64,000 nt of DNA, from NCBI GenBank assembly GCA_043808235.1, contig JAZDFC010000037.1:13734-77733 (forward strand), given 5' to 3'. Both the position numbers and the translations under genes were made by a program. Below are positions 33,521 to 41,772 of this stretch, piece by piece. The notes beneath the pieces were generated by a model. The model worked only from the letters and a program-made list of their open reading frames with translations, did not search any database and had not been told where the DNA came from. The stretch comes from JAZDFC01 sp043808235. GTDB lineage: Bacteria; Bacteroidota; Ignavibacteria; Ignavibacteriales; Melioribacteraceae. The first letter of the stretch is position 1, and every line of letters starts with the position of its first letter.

Positions 33521-33714
33521 GAAGTTTTATGAAAATATTTATTCGCTAACGTGAATGTCAATTGAAACCGGTTAGATAAACCGGATTAAAATTCAAAGCG
33601 ATAATCAACAAAAATTGATTATTGCCTATTAATGATTATTAACATATTTTAAAAAACAGAAAGAGTAATTGATATTTCTAACTTATTAATTCACCAATAT
33701 TTATCGGAGGTTTT

Positions 33715-34299
33715 ATGCTCAAAAAAACCAAAATTATTTTCTTATTTGTAACATTGATTTCTTTCCTTGGAATAAATTCTATAATTCAAGCAGACGATCC
33801 GCCAAAATTTGGTTTTGAAGGCGCTGAAAAATGCGGCATGTGCCACAAAAAGGATGCTGATGGCGCTCAGCTTATCAAATGGCAGAAAAGCAAACATGCC
33901 AACGCTTATAAAACACTCTTATCTGAAGAAGCTAATAAAATATCGATGGAAAAATATGGAAAGAAAGCTGTCGAAGCCGAAGAGTGTTTGAAGTGCCATG
34001 CATCCGGTTATGATGTTGACAAAGCATTGTTAGGAAAGAAATTCAAAGTCGAAGATGGTGTTCAATGCGAAACTTGTCATGGCCCGGGCAGCGAATACCA
34101 GGCAATGAAGGTTATGAAAGTCCGTGAAGACGCGGTTAAAAACGGATTGCATGTTTGGAAGGATGAAGCCGAAATCGAAAAAATGTGCTTGACATGCCAT
34201 AACTCCGAAAGCCCGACTTTCAAAGAATTTAAATTCAAGGAACAATACGCTCAGATAGTCCATAACAATCCAACGAAAGTTAAAACAGAGGCCAAATGA
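33715..34299 (+). CDS. Tetraheme c-type cytochrome (c554-like)
   Basis: A secreted 194-residue protein with a signal peptide (IIFLFVTLISFLGINSIIQA) and four CXXCH motifs (CGMCH, CLKCH, CETCH, CLTCH). The segments WQKSKHANAYKTL and VQCETCHGPGSEY are typical of the cytochrome c554 / 'cytochrome c family' group. A strong GGAGG Shine-Dalgarno precedes ATG 33715. The 194-nt gap before it holds two small hairpins (about 33568-33584 and 33601-33622) without T-runs. The gene overlaps the outer-membrane barrel gene by 4 bases, so this may be the periplasmic side of an outer-membrane conduit. Confidence 0.88.
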   Translation: MLKKTKIIFLFVTLISFLGINSIIQADDPPKFGFEGAEKCGMCHKKDADGAQLIKWQKSKHANAYKTLLSEEANKISMEKYGKKAVEAEECLKCHASGYDVDKALLGKKFKVEDGVQCETCHGPGSEYQAMKVMKVREDAVKNGLHVWKDEAEIEKMCLTCHNSESPTFKEFKFKEQYAQIVHNNPTKVKTEAK

Positions 34300-35573
34300 A
34301 AAAGTCCTTTTTACTGGTTATAATTTTGTGCCTTCCGCTTTTAATAAATGCACAGAATATAAACGGAAATTTTTCATCTTCTATTTACGGCTTTGAAAGG
34401 TTTGATACTGTTGATGTTTCGGATATGAATATTCGCTCCTTTCAAATGCTGAATCTGAATATCAACAAGGACAATATATCTCTCCGTTCGCGATTAAATT
34501 TCGAAACCAACATTTCGAATTCTCTTGATAACGATCCAAGATTGAGAATTTACAATCTCTATCTTGAAGCTCGAAATCTTTTCGATATAGCAACAATCAA
34601 ATTAGGAAGACAATCATTATTCAATTCAGTTGCTGGCGGAGTTTACGACGGCGCCAATCTTAAACTGGCTGTCGACGGAATTTCGCTATCAGGTTTTTAC
34701 GGCGGTAACGTACCTCCGTATCAAAAACTTGAAATTACGGATGACTTCGCAAAGGATTATGTCCTCGGCGGAAAACTTACCGTTACTGAGCTGGAGAATT
34801 TCAGATTTGCCGCTTCCTATATCGACAAAAATTTCAAATCGTATGATTACACCGCAACCAGGCTGGATGCAAATTACAATCCGATTGAAGTGTTGATTCA
34901 AAGTAAATCGAATCAGTACAAATATTTGTCGGGTGAAATTTCTTATGGCTTGCCGGACATGTTCGAAGTTAATACCAGGTATGATTACGACTTGAATTTC
35001 AATACAACTTCGAAGTTCGAAATTGACGGAAGATATACTCAAATTGAAAAACTCGGTATCAGTTTATATTATAATTACAGGGAGCCGCGTGTCAGATACA
35101 ACTCGATATTCTCGGTGTTCAATTACGGCAACACCCAGGAGATTGAAGGCGGCTTCGATTATAAAGTAAACGAAATGTTTACCGTTATCGGTAAATTTGG
35201 AAATGTTACTTACGAAGATGAAAATTCCCAGAGACTTACACTTGGCGTAAATACTTGCTGCGGAAGTTTGAATTACCGGAAGACATTCGGTTATGCCGGC
35301 GAACTTGATGCAGTTTCGTTTTATTGCGCACGATCATTTCTCGATGGATTTCTTACTCCGTCTGTCGGCCTCGGATTTACATCATACAAACTCAGCAAAG
35401 ATTCCGAAAAGAATAGTTTAGTTTCGGTTCTTGCCGGTGTTAATGTTCGTCCGTGGCAGCTTGTATCGTTTGATTTGCAAGGACAGTACATGAGCAACAA
35501 GATTTATAAGAATGACGTCAGGATACTCTTCAAATTTAATTACTGGTTCAACACTAACTTGGGGATATTCTGA
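34296..35573 (+). CDS. Predicted outer-membrane beta-barrel protein
   Basis: A 425-residue protein with a signal peptide (KKSFLLVIILCLPLLINAQ), followed throughout by alternating polar/hydrophobic strands rich in Tyr, Phe and Asn, ending in FKFNYWFNTNLGIF with a terminal Phe, as in outer-membrane barrels. Strand lengths suggest roughly 16-20 strands. I do not recognise a named family; it is shorter than MtrB/PioB (usually over 600 residues) and lacks their N-terminal CXXC. It is bracketed by a tetraheme and a 14-heme cytochrome with overlaps of 4 bases and a gap of 1 base, which suggests a porin-cytochrome conduit. Confidence 0.75.
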   Translation: MKKSFLLVIILCLPLLINAQNINGNFSSSIYGFERFDTVDVSDMNIRSFQMLNLNINKDNISLRSRLNFETNISNSLDNDPRLRIYNLYLEARNLFDIATIKLGRQSLFNSVAGGVYDGANLKLAVDGISLSGFYGGNVPPYQKLEITDDFAKDYVLGGKLTVTELENFRFAASYIDKNFKSYDYTATRLDANYNPIEVLIQSKSNQYKYLSGEISYGLPDMFEVNTRYDYDLNFNTTSKFEIDGRYTQIEKLGISLYYNYREPRVRYNSIFSVFNYGNTQEIEGGFDYKVNEMFTVIGKFGNVTYEDENSQRLTLGVNTCCGSLNYRKTFGYAGELDAVSFYCARSFLDGFLTPSVGLGFTSYKLSKDSEKNSLVSVLAGVNVRPWQLVSFDLQGQYMSNKIYKNDVRILFKFNYWFNTNLGIF

Positions 35574-35574
35574 T

Positions 35575-36786
35575 ATGAAAACAAAATACTTTTATTTGAT
35601 AATAACTTTTATTGTCTCTTCGTTTGTTGCATTCAGCGCTTTCAATGTGCCTGATGATGAACAGCCGAAGACGAATAAAGATATAATAAAATTTTCTCAC
35701 GCACTTCATGCGGAAGCTACCGATTGTGCATCATGCCATTCAAATGTTGCCGGCAGTACAAACCTTGACGACAGGCTTCTCCCGACAAAAGAAGACTGCG
35801 CCGGATGCCATGATGTAAACGACGAAAGCGCTTGCGGCACTTGTCATTACGAAGGAGTAAACGAACCGCTTATCATTAAAAAATCATCATTATATTTCAA
35901 CCACCAATTGCACATGAAAGATAATTCTGCGACTTGCACGGATTGTCATTCGGGAATTGACCAGGTTGATTACAGCTTTGAATCGGTTAGTCCAAACCCG
36001 GCAATGGCAAAATGTTCTTCGTGCCATAACTCCTCCGCGGTTGCATCGAATGCATGTCAGCTTTGCCATGTTTCAACAAATAATTTACGACCGGCAGATC
36101 ACAAAACAGTTTCATTCATGGATACGCACAAATTCGCATCGGAGAAAGCCGGCGCTAATTGTGCAATGTGCCATGACAATGAATTCTGCGAAAGCTGCCA
36201 TATTGCAACAACAGGAATTGATGCCGCGAATACAGCTAAAGACTTCTACACTCCATATGCCCCGCATAAATACATCGACAATTCAAAGATACAGCAAATC
36301 ACCCGCGTGCATGATTTGAATTACAGATTCTCACACGGTATTGATGCAAAAGGCAAATCAACCGAATGCCAAACATGCCATCAAACCGAAACTTTCTGCG
36401 CCGAATGCCATTCTTCAACAGGCGGTGATTATGCTTACGAAGGAATTGTTCCAACTTCGCATATCACGCAGGGATTTATGGTTCTTGGTGTTGGAAGCGG
36501 CGGAGGCGAACATGCTGTGCTTGCTAAACGTGATATCGAGAGATGCGCTTCTTGCCACGATACTCAAGGCGCCGATCCGAATTGCGTTATGTGTCATACT
36601 GATGCTGATGGAATAAAAGGCTCCAATCCAAAAACTCACGATAAAAGTTTTATGAGTGATTCGGAAGGAGACTGGCATGATACACAAGCCTCTGTTTGTT
36701 ACAACTGCCATACCGATGTGAATGCAAGACCTGGAGGAACTCCCGGAATTGGTTTCTGCGGTTATTGCCACGGAGGTGTACAATGA
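35575..36786 (+). CDS. 14-heme c-type cytochrome
   Basis: A 403-residue secreted protein, signal peptide KYFYLIITFIVSSFVAFSAF, with 14 CXXCH motifs by direct count. FSHALHAEATDCASCH and FNHQLHMKDNSATCTDCH repeat a class III-like heme unit. The frame is open from 35512, but ATG 35575 (1 nt after the barrel gene's stop) gives the signal peptide and is preferred. It overlaps the next cytochrome by 4 bases. No lipobox, so it is probably periplasmic or exported to the cell surface through the neighbouring barrel. Confidence 0.88.
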   Translation: MKTKYFYLIITFIVSSFVAFSAFNVPDDEQPKTNKDIIKFSHALHAEATDCASCHSNVAGSTNLDDRLLPTKEDCAGCHDVNDESACGTCHYEGVNEPLIIKKSSLYFNHQLHMKDNSATCTDCHSGIDQVDYSFESVSPNPAMAKCSSCHNSSAVASNACQLCHVSTNNLRPADHKTVSFMDTHKFASEKAGANCAMCHDNEFCESCHIATTGIDAANTAKDFYTPYAPHKYIDNSKIQQITRVHDLNYRFSHGIDAKGKSTECQTCHQTETFCAECHSSTGGDYAYEGIVPTSHITQGFMVLGVGSGGGEHAVLAKRDIERCASCHDTQGADPNCVMCHTDADGIKGSNPKTHDKSFMSDSEGDWHDTQASVCYNCHTDVNARPGGTPGIGFCGYCHGGVQ

Positions 36787-37667
36787 AAAAGTTATATACA
36801 ACCGTACTAATTATAGTTGTGTCTTTTTTTGTACTTTATTCTTGCAGCGATCCACAGGATGAATTGACAGCAGTACCGAAAATCAGTATTCACTCTGCCG
36901 GATTTGGAAATCCTTCATCACCGGATTTCCATTCAAAGTATTTCGTGGAAAATGGATGGCAATTGAAAAACTGTATTAAATGCCATGGAAGTAATTATAC
37001 GGGCGGAACAACAGGTTCAAGCTGCGTTACATGTCACACTCAATCGGATGGACCGGAAGCTTGTAATACTTGTCACGGAGATTTTTCCGACCCGACAAAC
37101 ATTGCACCGCCCCGTGATGTAATGGGTAATATTGCAACAACTGCAAAAGGCGTCGGCGCTCATCAAACCCACACTATTGGTAATACACGAACGGCGGCAA
37201 TGGGTTGTTACGATTGCCATACTGCCGATGTAACTGAAGGTGAGAAATATGTTTTTTCTCACATAGGTCAATTACCGGCAGAGATTTTATTTAGCGGACT
37301 CGGTAATAAAACCGGCAATGCCAATTATGATTTTACATCACTTCAATGTTCTAATACATATTGCCACGGTAATTTCGAATTTTTGAAATCCGAATCATCC
37401 CATACAATCGGTTATGTAGCTGATAAGATGGAAGGAAATAAATTCAATCCGGTTTGGAATGTTGTGGATGGAACCCAGGCGAAATGCGGTACATGTCACG
37501 GCGAACTTGACGCAAGTGGAAATTTGGTTACAGCAGTACCTAAGGGACACTTACCTTCTGATTTGATTAACTGTGTAAACTGCCACTTTGGAATTGTTGA
37601 TGCACAGGGTAATGTCACCGACAAAAACAAACACATCAACGGTGAAAGAAACGTTTTTGGTGAGTAA
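36783..37667 (+). CDS. Multiheme lipoprotein cytochrome (6 CXXCH + 1 CX4CH)
   Basis: A 294-residue lipoprotein: lipobox FFVLYSC with Cys at about residue 20, then acidic SDPQDE. It has six CXXCH motifs and one CSNTYCH motif (CX4CH), the mixed pattern known from the Geobacter CxxxxCH/CxxCH family. ATG 36783 overlaps the preceding stop (ATGA) and is preferred over the frame's upstream limit at 36696. A strong terminator follows (37691-37727), so it closes the transcription unit. A surface or outer-membrane location is plausible. Confidence 0.85.
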   Translation: MKKLYTTVLIIVVSFFVLYSCSDPQDELTAVPKISIHSAGFGNPSSPDFHSKYFVENGWQLKNCIKCHGSNYTGGTTGSSCVTCHTQSDGPEACNTCHGDFSDPTNIAPPRDVMGNIATTAKGVGAHQTHTIGNTRTAAMGCYDCHTADVTEGEKYVFSHIGQLPAEILFSGLGNKTGNANYDFTSLQCSNTYCHGNFEFLKSESSHTIGYVADKMEGNKFNPVWNVVDGTQAKCGTCHGELDASGNLVTAVPKGHLPSDLINCVNCHFGIVDAQGNVTDKNKHINGERNVFGE

Positions 37668-37690
37668 TATTTTTACAAATTAGTTTCGAA

Positions 37691-37727
37691 ACCTTGAAGG
37701 CTGATGTTGGGTCTTCAAGGTTTTTTT
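37691..37727 (+). terminator. Intrinsic terminator after the porin-cytochrome genes
   Basis: Perfect 9-bp stem ACCTTGAAG (37691-37699) and CTTCAAGGT (37713-37721), with a run of seven T at its 3' side. It separates the cytochrome operon from the sigma-54 regulator gene. Confidence 0.93.
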
Positions 37728-37748
37728 ATCGAAAGGATTTTTGTTTTA

Positions 37749-39083
37749 ATGGATATAGACGATAAATTAAAGGACCACATACTCGAATCAATTGGCGAAG
37801 GAGTATTTACCGTCGATAAAAATTTCCGTATCAACTTTTTTAATAAAGCAGCCGAAAAGATTACCGGATTCAAGCGGGAAGAGGTGATAGGTAAATTCTG
37901 CAAACATGTTTTCCGTTCGGAACTTTGTTTTACAGATTGCCCGATAGCTCTCGCTTTAAAATCAAAAAAAACTATATACGATTTTGAATCGAAGATCGTA
38001 TGCAATTTTGGTTCACATATCCCAATAAAATTAAACTCTGCGGTTCTATACAACGAGAATGAAGAGCCAACCGGTGGTATTATTTCTTTCCGTGATATTT
38101 CCGAACTGGCAGACTTAAAAAAGAATCTCGAAAAGGAGACACAATTTCACGGTATCATCGGTCAAAGCAAAGCGATGAACGAAGTATTCGAATTGATAAA
38201 AGAAATCTCCGAGTCGGATGCGCCTGTATTTATCCACGGTGAATCCGGCACCGGGAAAGAGATGATTGCAAATGCCATTCAGGCAACAAGTCTTCGAAGT
38301 GATCAGCCATATACAAAAATTAATTGCTCGGTATTCCCCGCCAACTTACTGGCAAGCGAATTATTCGGTCACGTGAAGGGAGCTTTTACCGATGCAATTA
38401 AAGACCGCCCCGGTAGATTTGAAATTGCCGACAAAGGAACAATCTTCCTCGATGAGGTTGCGGAGATGCCTTTGCAGATGCAGTTGCAACTACTCCGTGT
38501 TTTACAAGAAGGAAGTTTCGAGCGAGTCGGAGAAAACCTGACCCGCAAGGTAAATGTACGGGTAATCGCAGCAACGAATATCAATATTAAAGAAGCGCTG
38601 GCTAAAGGCACATTCCGAGAAGATTTGTATTATCGTTTAAATGTTATTCCAATTGAAATTTATCCACTTAAAAACCGCAAGGAAGATATTATTCCGCTCA
38701 TATATCATTTCTTAAATAAATTTTCACTACTGTACAAAAAAGACATTCACAATATTGATGACAAGGCGCTGGACATTTTACTAAAATACGATTGGCCCGG
38801 AAACGTACGTGAATTAGAAAACGTACTTGAATACACTTTTGTTAGGACCAACAATTCGAGCACACTTGAAGCTTCAAAAATTCCCACCAACATAAAAGAA
38901 AAATCTCAAAAGCCATTCGCGCTTGCAGATAAACATTCATTTTCCGAAGGTGGAACCGAAACCACCAAACTTTTAGCAGTACTAGAAAAACATCGTTGGA
39001 ATAAGTCGAATGTTGCCAAAGAACTTGGAATTGGAAGAACAACTCTCTGGCGAAAATTAAAGGAATTGGGATTAGTGGAGTAA
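37749..39083 (+). CDS. PAS-domain sigma-54-dependent transcription activator
   Basis: A 444-residue regulator. The N-terminal PAS domain (about 5-118) has a cysteine cluster CKHVFRSELCFTDCP (Cys51, Cys60, Cys64) that could bind metal or sense redox state. The AAA+ domain follows, with Walker A GESGTGKE (164-171), the sigma-54 contact loop GAFTDA (211-216) and Walker B TIFLDEVAEM (231-240). A C-terminal Fis-type helix-turn-helix ends the protein (NVAKELGIGRTTLWRKLK). The frame is open from 37704, but ATG 37749 begins the PAS domain cleanly. Directly downstream lie an inverted repeat and a sigma-54 promoter for the next cytochrome gene. Confidence 0.92.
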   Translation: MDIDDKLKDHILESIGEGVFTVDKNFRINFFNKAAEKITGFKREEVIGKFCKHVFRSELCFTDCPIALALKSKKTIYDFESKIVCNFGSHIPIKLNSAVLYNENEEPTGGIISFRDISELADLKKNLEKETQFHGIIGQSKAMNEVFELIKEISESDAPVFIHGESGTGKEMIANAIQATSLRSDQPYTKINCSVFPANLLASELFGHVKGAFTDAIKDRPGRFEIADKGTIFLDEVAEMPLQMQLQLLRVLQEGSFERVGENLTRKVNVRVIAATNINIKEALAKGTFREDLYYRLNVIPIEIYPLKNRKEDIIPLIYHFLNKFSLLYKKDIHNIDDKALDILLKYDWPGNVRELENVLEYTFVRTNNSSTLEASKIPTNIKEKSQKPFALADKHSFSEGGTETTKLLAVLEKHRWNKSNVAKELGIGRTTLWRKLKELGLVE

Positions 39084-39090
39084 TTGTTTC

Positions 39091-39113
39091 AAACGTTCCA
39101 TTGAAGAACGTTT
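39091..39113 (+). promoter_or_regulatory. Candidate activator-binding inverted repeat (UAS)
   Basis: Perfect 8-bp arms AAACGTTC (39091-39098) and GAACGTTT (39106-39113) separated by 7 nt, about 126 bp upstream of the sigma-54 -24 element. That is a usual distance for enhancer sites of sigma-54 activators. A weaker GAAAC...GTTTC repeat lies at 39181-39195. It immediately follows the activator's stop codon; no T-run, so not a good terminator. Confidence 0.5.
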
Positions 39114-39238
39114 CGTTCCATTCGTTAATTCAATCTTAAAACCATTCTATATCAATTTCCCTAAAATCATTAGAAATTGCGAAACACATCGTTTCATAAC
39201 AATAATCTTATTGTTCACATTTTATCACAAAAATCGCG

Positions 39239-39254
39239 TGGCACTTTAGTTGCT
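39239..39254 (+). promoter_or_regulatory. Sigma-54 (-24/-12) promoter
   Basis: TGGCAC-TTTAG-TTGCT: GG at -24 and GC at -12 with exactly 10 nt between them, a full match to the consensus TGGCACNNNNNTTGC(A/T). Transcription would start near 39266, 21 nt before the cytochrome ATG at 39287. It lies directly downstream of a sigma-54 activator gene. Confidence 0.9.
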
Positions 39255-39286
39255 TTGATAAGTCATCTAAAATTGACAGGTATATT

Positions 39287-40663
39287 ATGACAAAAAAACT
39301 AACTGCAATTTCAATCCTAATTATTATAATCGTTGTCGGCTGCGCTGAAGAGAAACGAACCGACTCTCCGGTTACCCCGGAAGTAGCGGCAAAAGTAAAT
39401 TCATGCGAAGGCTGCCACACAAATTATGAACATCTTAAAAAAGTTTACACCCCCGACCCACCATCAACCGGCGGTGGCGGATGCGGTGGAGACGCACCCC
39501 ATATTGAACCTTATGACCGCGTTTATATGGGAGGTGAAGGCTACACAGCTTTTAAAGGTGGGATTCACGGGAAGTTGGGCTGTGTTACATGCCATAATGG
39601 AGTTGACGCGACTTCGGATAAAGCTGAAGCGCATTCCAGAGATTTCATTAAGCACCCTTCCACAAAAGCTAAAGAAAAATGCGCTACATGTCATCCCAAT
39701 ATCGTGAACAGAACAACGAATAGTCTTCACGAGCAAGGTTGGGGTCAGAAAAACATGGTTGTTAAAAGATCTGGAGTCGGAACACATCCAACAGACTTCG
39801 GAAATTTATCGGATGAAATGAAAGAGGGATACAATACTAATTGCGGTAAATGTCACGGCACTTGCGGTGAATGCCATATCACTAGACCCAATGCCGGAGG
39901 CGGCGGTTTGTATAAAGGACATCAATTCAATAAAACTCCCAACATGCTCGATAACTGTGTGACTTGCCATGTAAGCCGCGGCGGTCATGCTTTCTTAGGG
40001 CAGGCAAGCGGAACTGTACCGGATGTTCATCTGACCGAAGCAAGATTTACTTGCATTAGTTGTCATACTGCGAATGAAGTTCATGGCGACGGGCAAATCC
40101 ATGAGACACGTTTTGCGATGCCGCTCGCGCCGAAATGTAAAACTTGCCATCCCGGAATAGAAAATTCTAATGATTACCACGCACAGCACATAAATTCATT
40201 CAATTGCAATGTCTGCCATTCGCAGGATTATAACAATTGCGGAAGCTGCCACATTCACGGCGAAGGTGCTAGAATTGTTTCTCATCAAAAGTTTAAAATC
40301 GGAATGAATCCGATTCCTGAACTCCGCTCATATAGAATGGCAACCTTACGCCAATCTCTTTCAGCTCCCGATAGCTGGCAAGAATTCGGAATTCCGACGC
40401 TTGCTAATTTTGACGTAGCCCCAACTTACAAATACACAACACCGCATAATATTATCAGGTGGACAAAACGGACTACAATAAACGGAGTAATTGATAGTAA
40501 TCATCCCGAATGTGCCCAAGCTTGTCATATAATTAAAAACGCACAGGGGGAATTCCTAAATAAAGAATTTTATCTCTTCGAATCCGACTTATTAGATTGG
40601 GAGAAGAATGCAGATAAAAATATTGTAGTTGACGGAAAATTACCGTCAAGCTGGGGACTTTAA
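39287..40663 (+). CDS. Multiheme lipoprotein cytochrome (10 CXXCH + 1 CX3CH)
   Basis: A 458-residue protein with a lipoprotein signal (AISILIIIIVVGC). Ten CXXCH motifs plus CAQACH (CX3CH) near the C-terminus; a glycine-rich patch (STGGGGCGGDAP) lies near residue 65 and another (NAGGGGLYKG) near 205. The last ~120 residues contain few hemes and look globular (DSWQEFGIPTLANF, TPHNIIRWTKRTTI), reminiscent of catalytic multiheme proteins, but I do not recognise a named enzyme. It is expressed from the sigma-54 promoter just upstream, so it is the most probable direct target of the PAS activator; the rhodanese lipoprotein gene follows. Confidence 0.85.
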   Translation: MTKKLTAISILIIIIVVGCAEEKRTDSPVTPEVAAKVNSCEGCHTNYEHLKKVYTPDPPSTGGGGCGGDAPHIEPYDRVYMGGEGYTAFKGGIHGKLGCVTCHNGVDATSDKAEAHSRDFIKHPSTKAKEKCATCHPNIVNRTTNSLHEQGWGQKNMVVKRSGVGTHPTDFGNLSDEMKEGYNTNCGKCHGTCGECHITRPNAGGGGLYKGHQFNKTPNMLDNCVTCHVSRGGHAFLGQASGTVPDVHLTEARFTCISCHTANEVHGDGQIHETRFAMPLAPKCKTCHPGIENSNDYHAQHINSFNCNVCHSQDYNNCGSCHIHGEGARIVSHQKFKIGMNPIPELRSYRMATLRQSLSAPDSWQEFGIPTLANFDVAPTYKYTTPHNIIRWTKRTTINGVIDSNHPECAQACHIIKNAQGEFLNKEFYLFESDLLDWEKNADKNIVVDGKLPSSWGL

Positions 40664-40701
40664 TAAACATAAAAACAAATAATCAATAAAGGAGCAACAA
40701 C

Positions 40702-41697
40702 ATGAACTTAAGAAAATTATTTTATCTCTTTTTAATAATTCCTATCCTTTTTATTAATCAGGCTTGCAGCGAGGATGAAACAACCGAACCGCCAACAATA
40801 AATGAAACCGAAGTTTTGGCGCAATACCTCGAAGGAACTGTTAACTTCGTTAATAGTGATAAAACACCTGCAATGATTGCTGCCTCCGCAGTATATGCAA
40901 CACTTGTTGCCGATCCTACCCAACAGGTTATTCTGGATATCAGAAGTGCAACAGATTATGCAGCCGGTCATATCGAAGGTGCTGTTAATGTTGCTCTTAA
41001 AGATATTGTTACTTATTACGAAACAAATAGTCTTGCATCAAAAACTACTGTTGTTGTTGCATGTTACTCCGGTCAAACAGCCGGGTTTGCTGTGGGATTA
41101 TTAAGATTATTGGGATACACAAATGTTTATGACTTGAAATTTGGTATGTGCAGCTGGAACGATGCAACAGCATCGGGTTGGAAAAATGCTATTGCAAATG
41201 GTAATGCTTATGCATCACAATTTGTTACAACAGCTACAGATAAAAATGCTGCGGGGACTCTTCCTACTTTAAGCACCGGGAAAACAACAGGCGCTGAAAT
41301 TTTAAAAGCAAGAGTGACAGCTCTATTAGCTACTGCCGACCCATTCGGTGATGCAAAGATTTCGGCTTCATCAGTTTTTTCGGGACTATCAAGCTATTAT
41401 ATCGTTAACTATTGGTCGGCAACAGATTATGCCACCGGTCATATCCCGGGCGCAGTTCAGTACACTCCAAAAGCAGATTTGAACTTCAGCACATTATTAA
41501 AAACTTTACCGATAAATAAACCATCTGTTGTTTATTGTTACACCGGTCAAACTTCGGCGCACATTGCCGCTTATTTACGTGTTCTTGGTTACGATGCAAA
41601 ATCACTATTATACGGCGTTAATGGAATGAGCTATGACGCAATGCCCGGCACAAAATTTAGTACTGCCGATATTAACTCTTATCCGTTAGTTCAATAA
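40702..41697 (+). CDS. Lipoprotein with two rhodanese domains
   Basis: A 331-residue lipoprotein (lipobox LFINQAC). Two rhodanese-like domains: the first (about 45-150) with DIRSATDYAAGHIEGAVNV and active-site loop CYSGQT; the second (about 195-325) with YWSATDYATGHIPGAVQYTP and CYTGQT. Both retain the catalytic Cys, so sulfur (persulfide) transfer or sensing outside the cytoplasm is possible. Strong AAGGAG Shine-Dalgarno; 38 nt after the cytochrome, with a terminator behind it, so the two genes form one sigma-54-driven unit. It hints at sulfur chemistry in this electron-transfer island; the substrate is unknown. Confidence 0.85.
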   Translation: MNLRKLFYLFLIIPILFINQACSEDETTEPPTINETEVLAQYLEGTVNFVNSDKTPAMIAASAVYATLVADPTQQVILDIRSATDYAAGHIEGAVNVALKDIVTYYETNSLASKTTVVVACYSGQTAGFAVGLLRLLGYTNVYDLKFGMCSWNDATASGWKNAIANGNAYASQFVTTATDKNAAGTLPTLSTGKTTGAEILKARVTALLATADPFGDAKISASSVFSGLSSYYIVNYWSATDYATGHIPGAVQYTPKADLNFSTLLKTLPINKPSVVYCYTGQTSAHIAAYLRVLGYDAKSLLYGVNGMSYDAMPGTKFSTADINSYPLVQ

Positions 41698-41706
41698 AAT
41701 GCTTTT

Positions 41707-41740
41707 AAGGAGCTCCTCTTTTGGAGCTCCTCTTTTTCTT
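41707..41740 (+). terminator. Intrinsic terminator after the rhodanese gene
   Basis: Stem AGGAGCTCC (41708-41716) and GGAGCTCCT (41723-41731), perfect 9 bp, followed by CTTTTTCTT. It ends the sigma-54-driven cytochrome-rhodanese transcript. Confidence 0.93.
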
Positions 41741-41772
41741 ATTTTAACATACTGAATATCGTAGGTTTCGTA

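Noticed and set aside
33601..33622. ATAATCAA...TTGATTAT as an FNR-type site before the tetraheme cytochrome
   Set aside because: The half-sites are in the inverted order (ATCAA first, TTGAT second), so it is a hairpin, not an FNR box; no T-run makes it a terminator either.
34296..35573. Barrel protein as MtrB/PioB
   Set aside because: It is 200 or more residues too short and lacks the N-terminal CXXC motif; only a general outer-membrane barrel call is supported.
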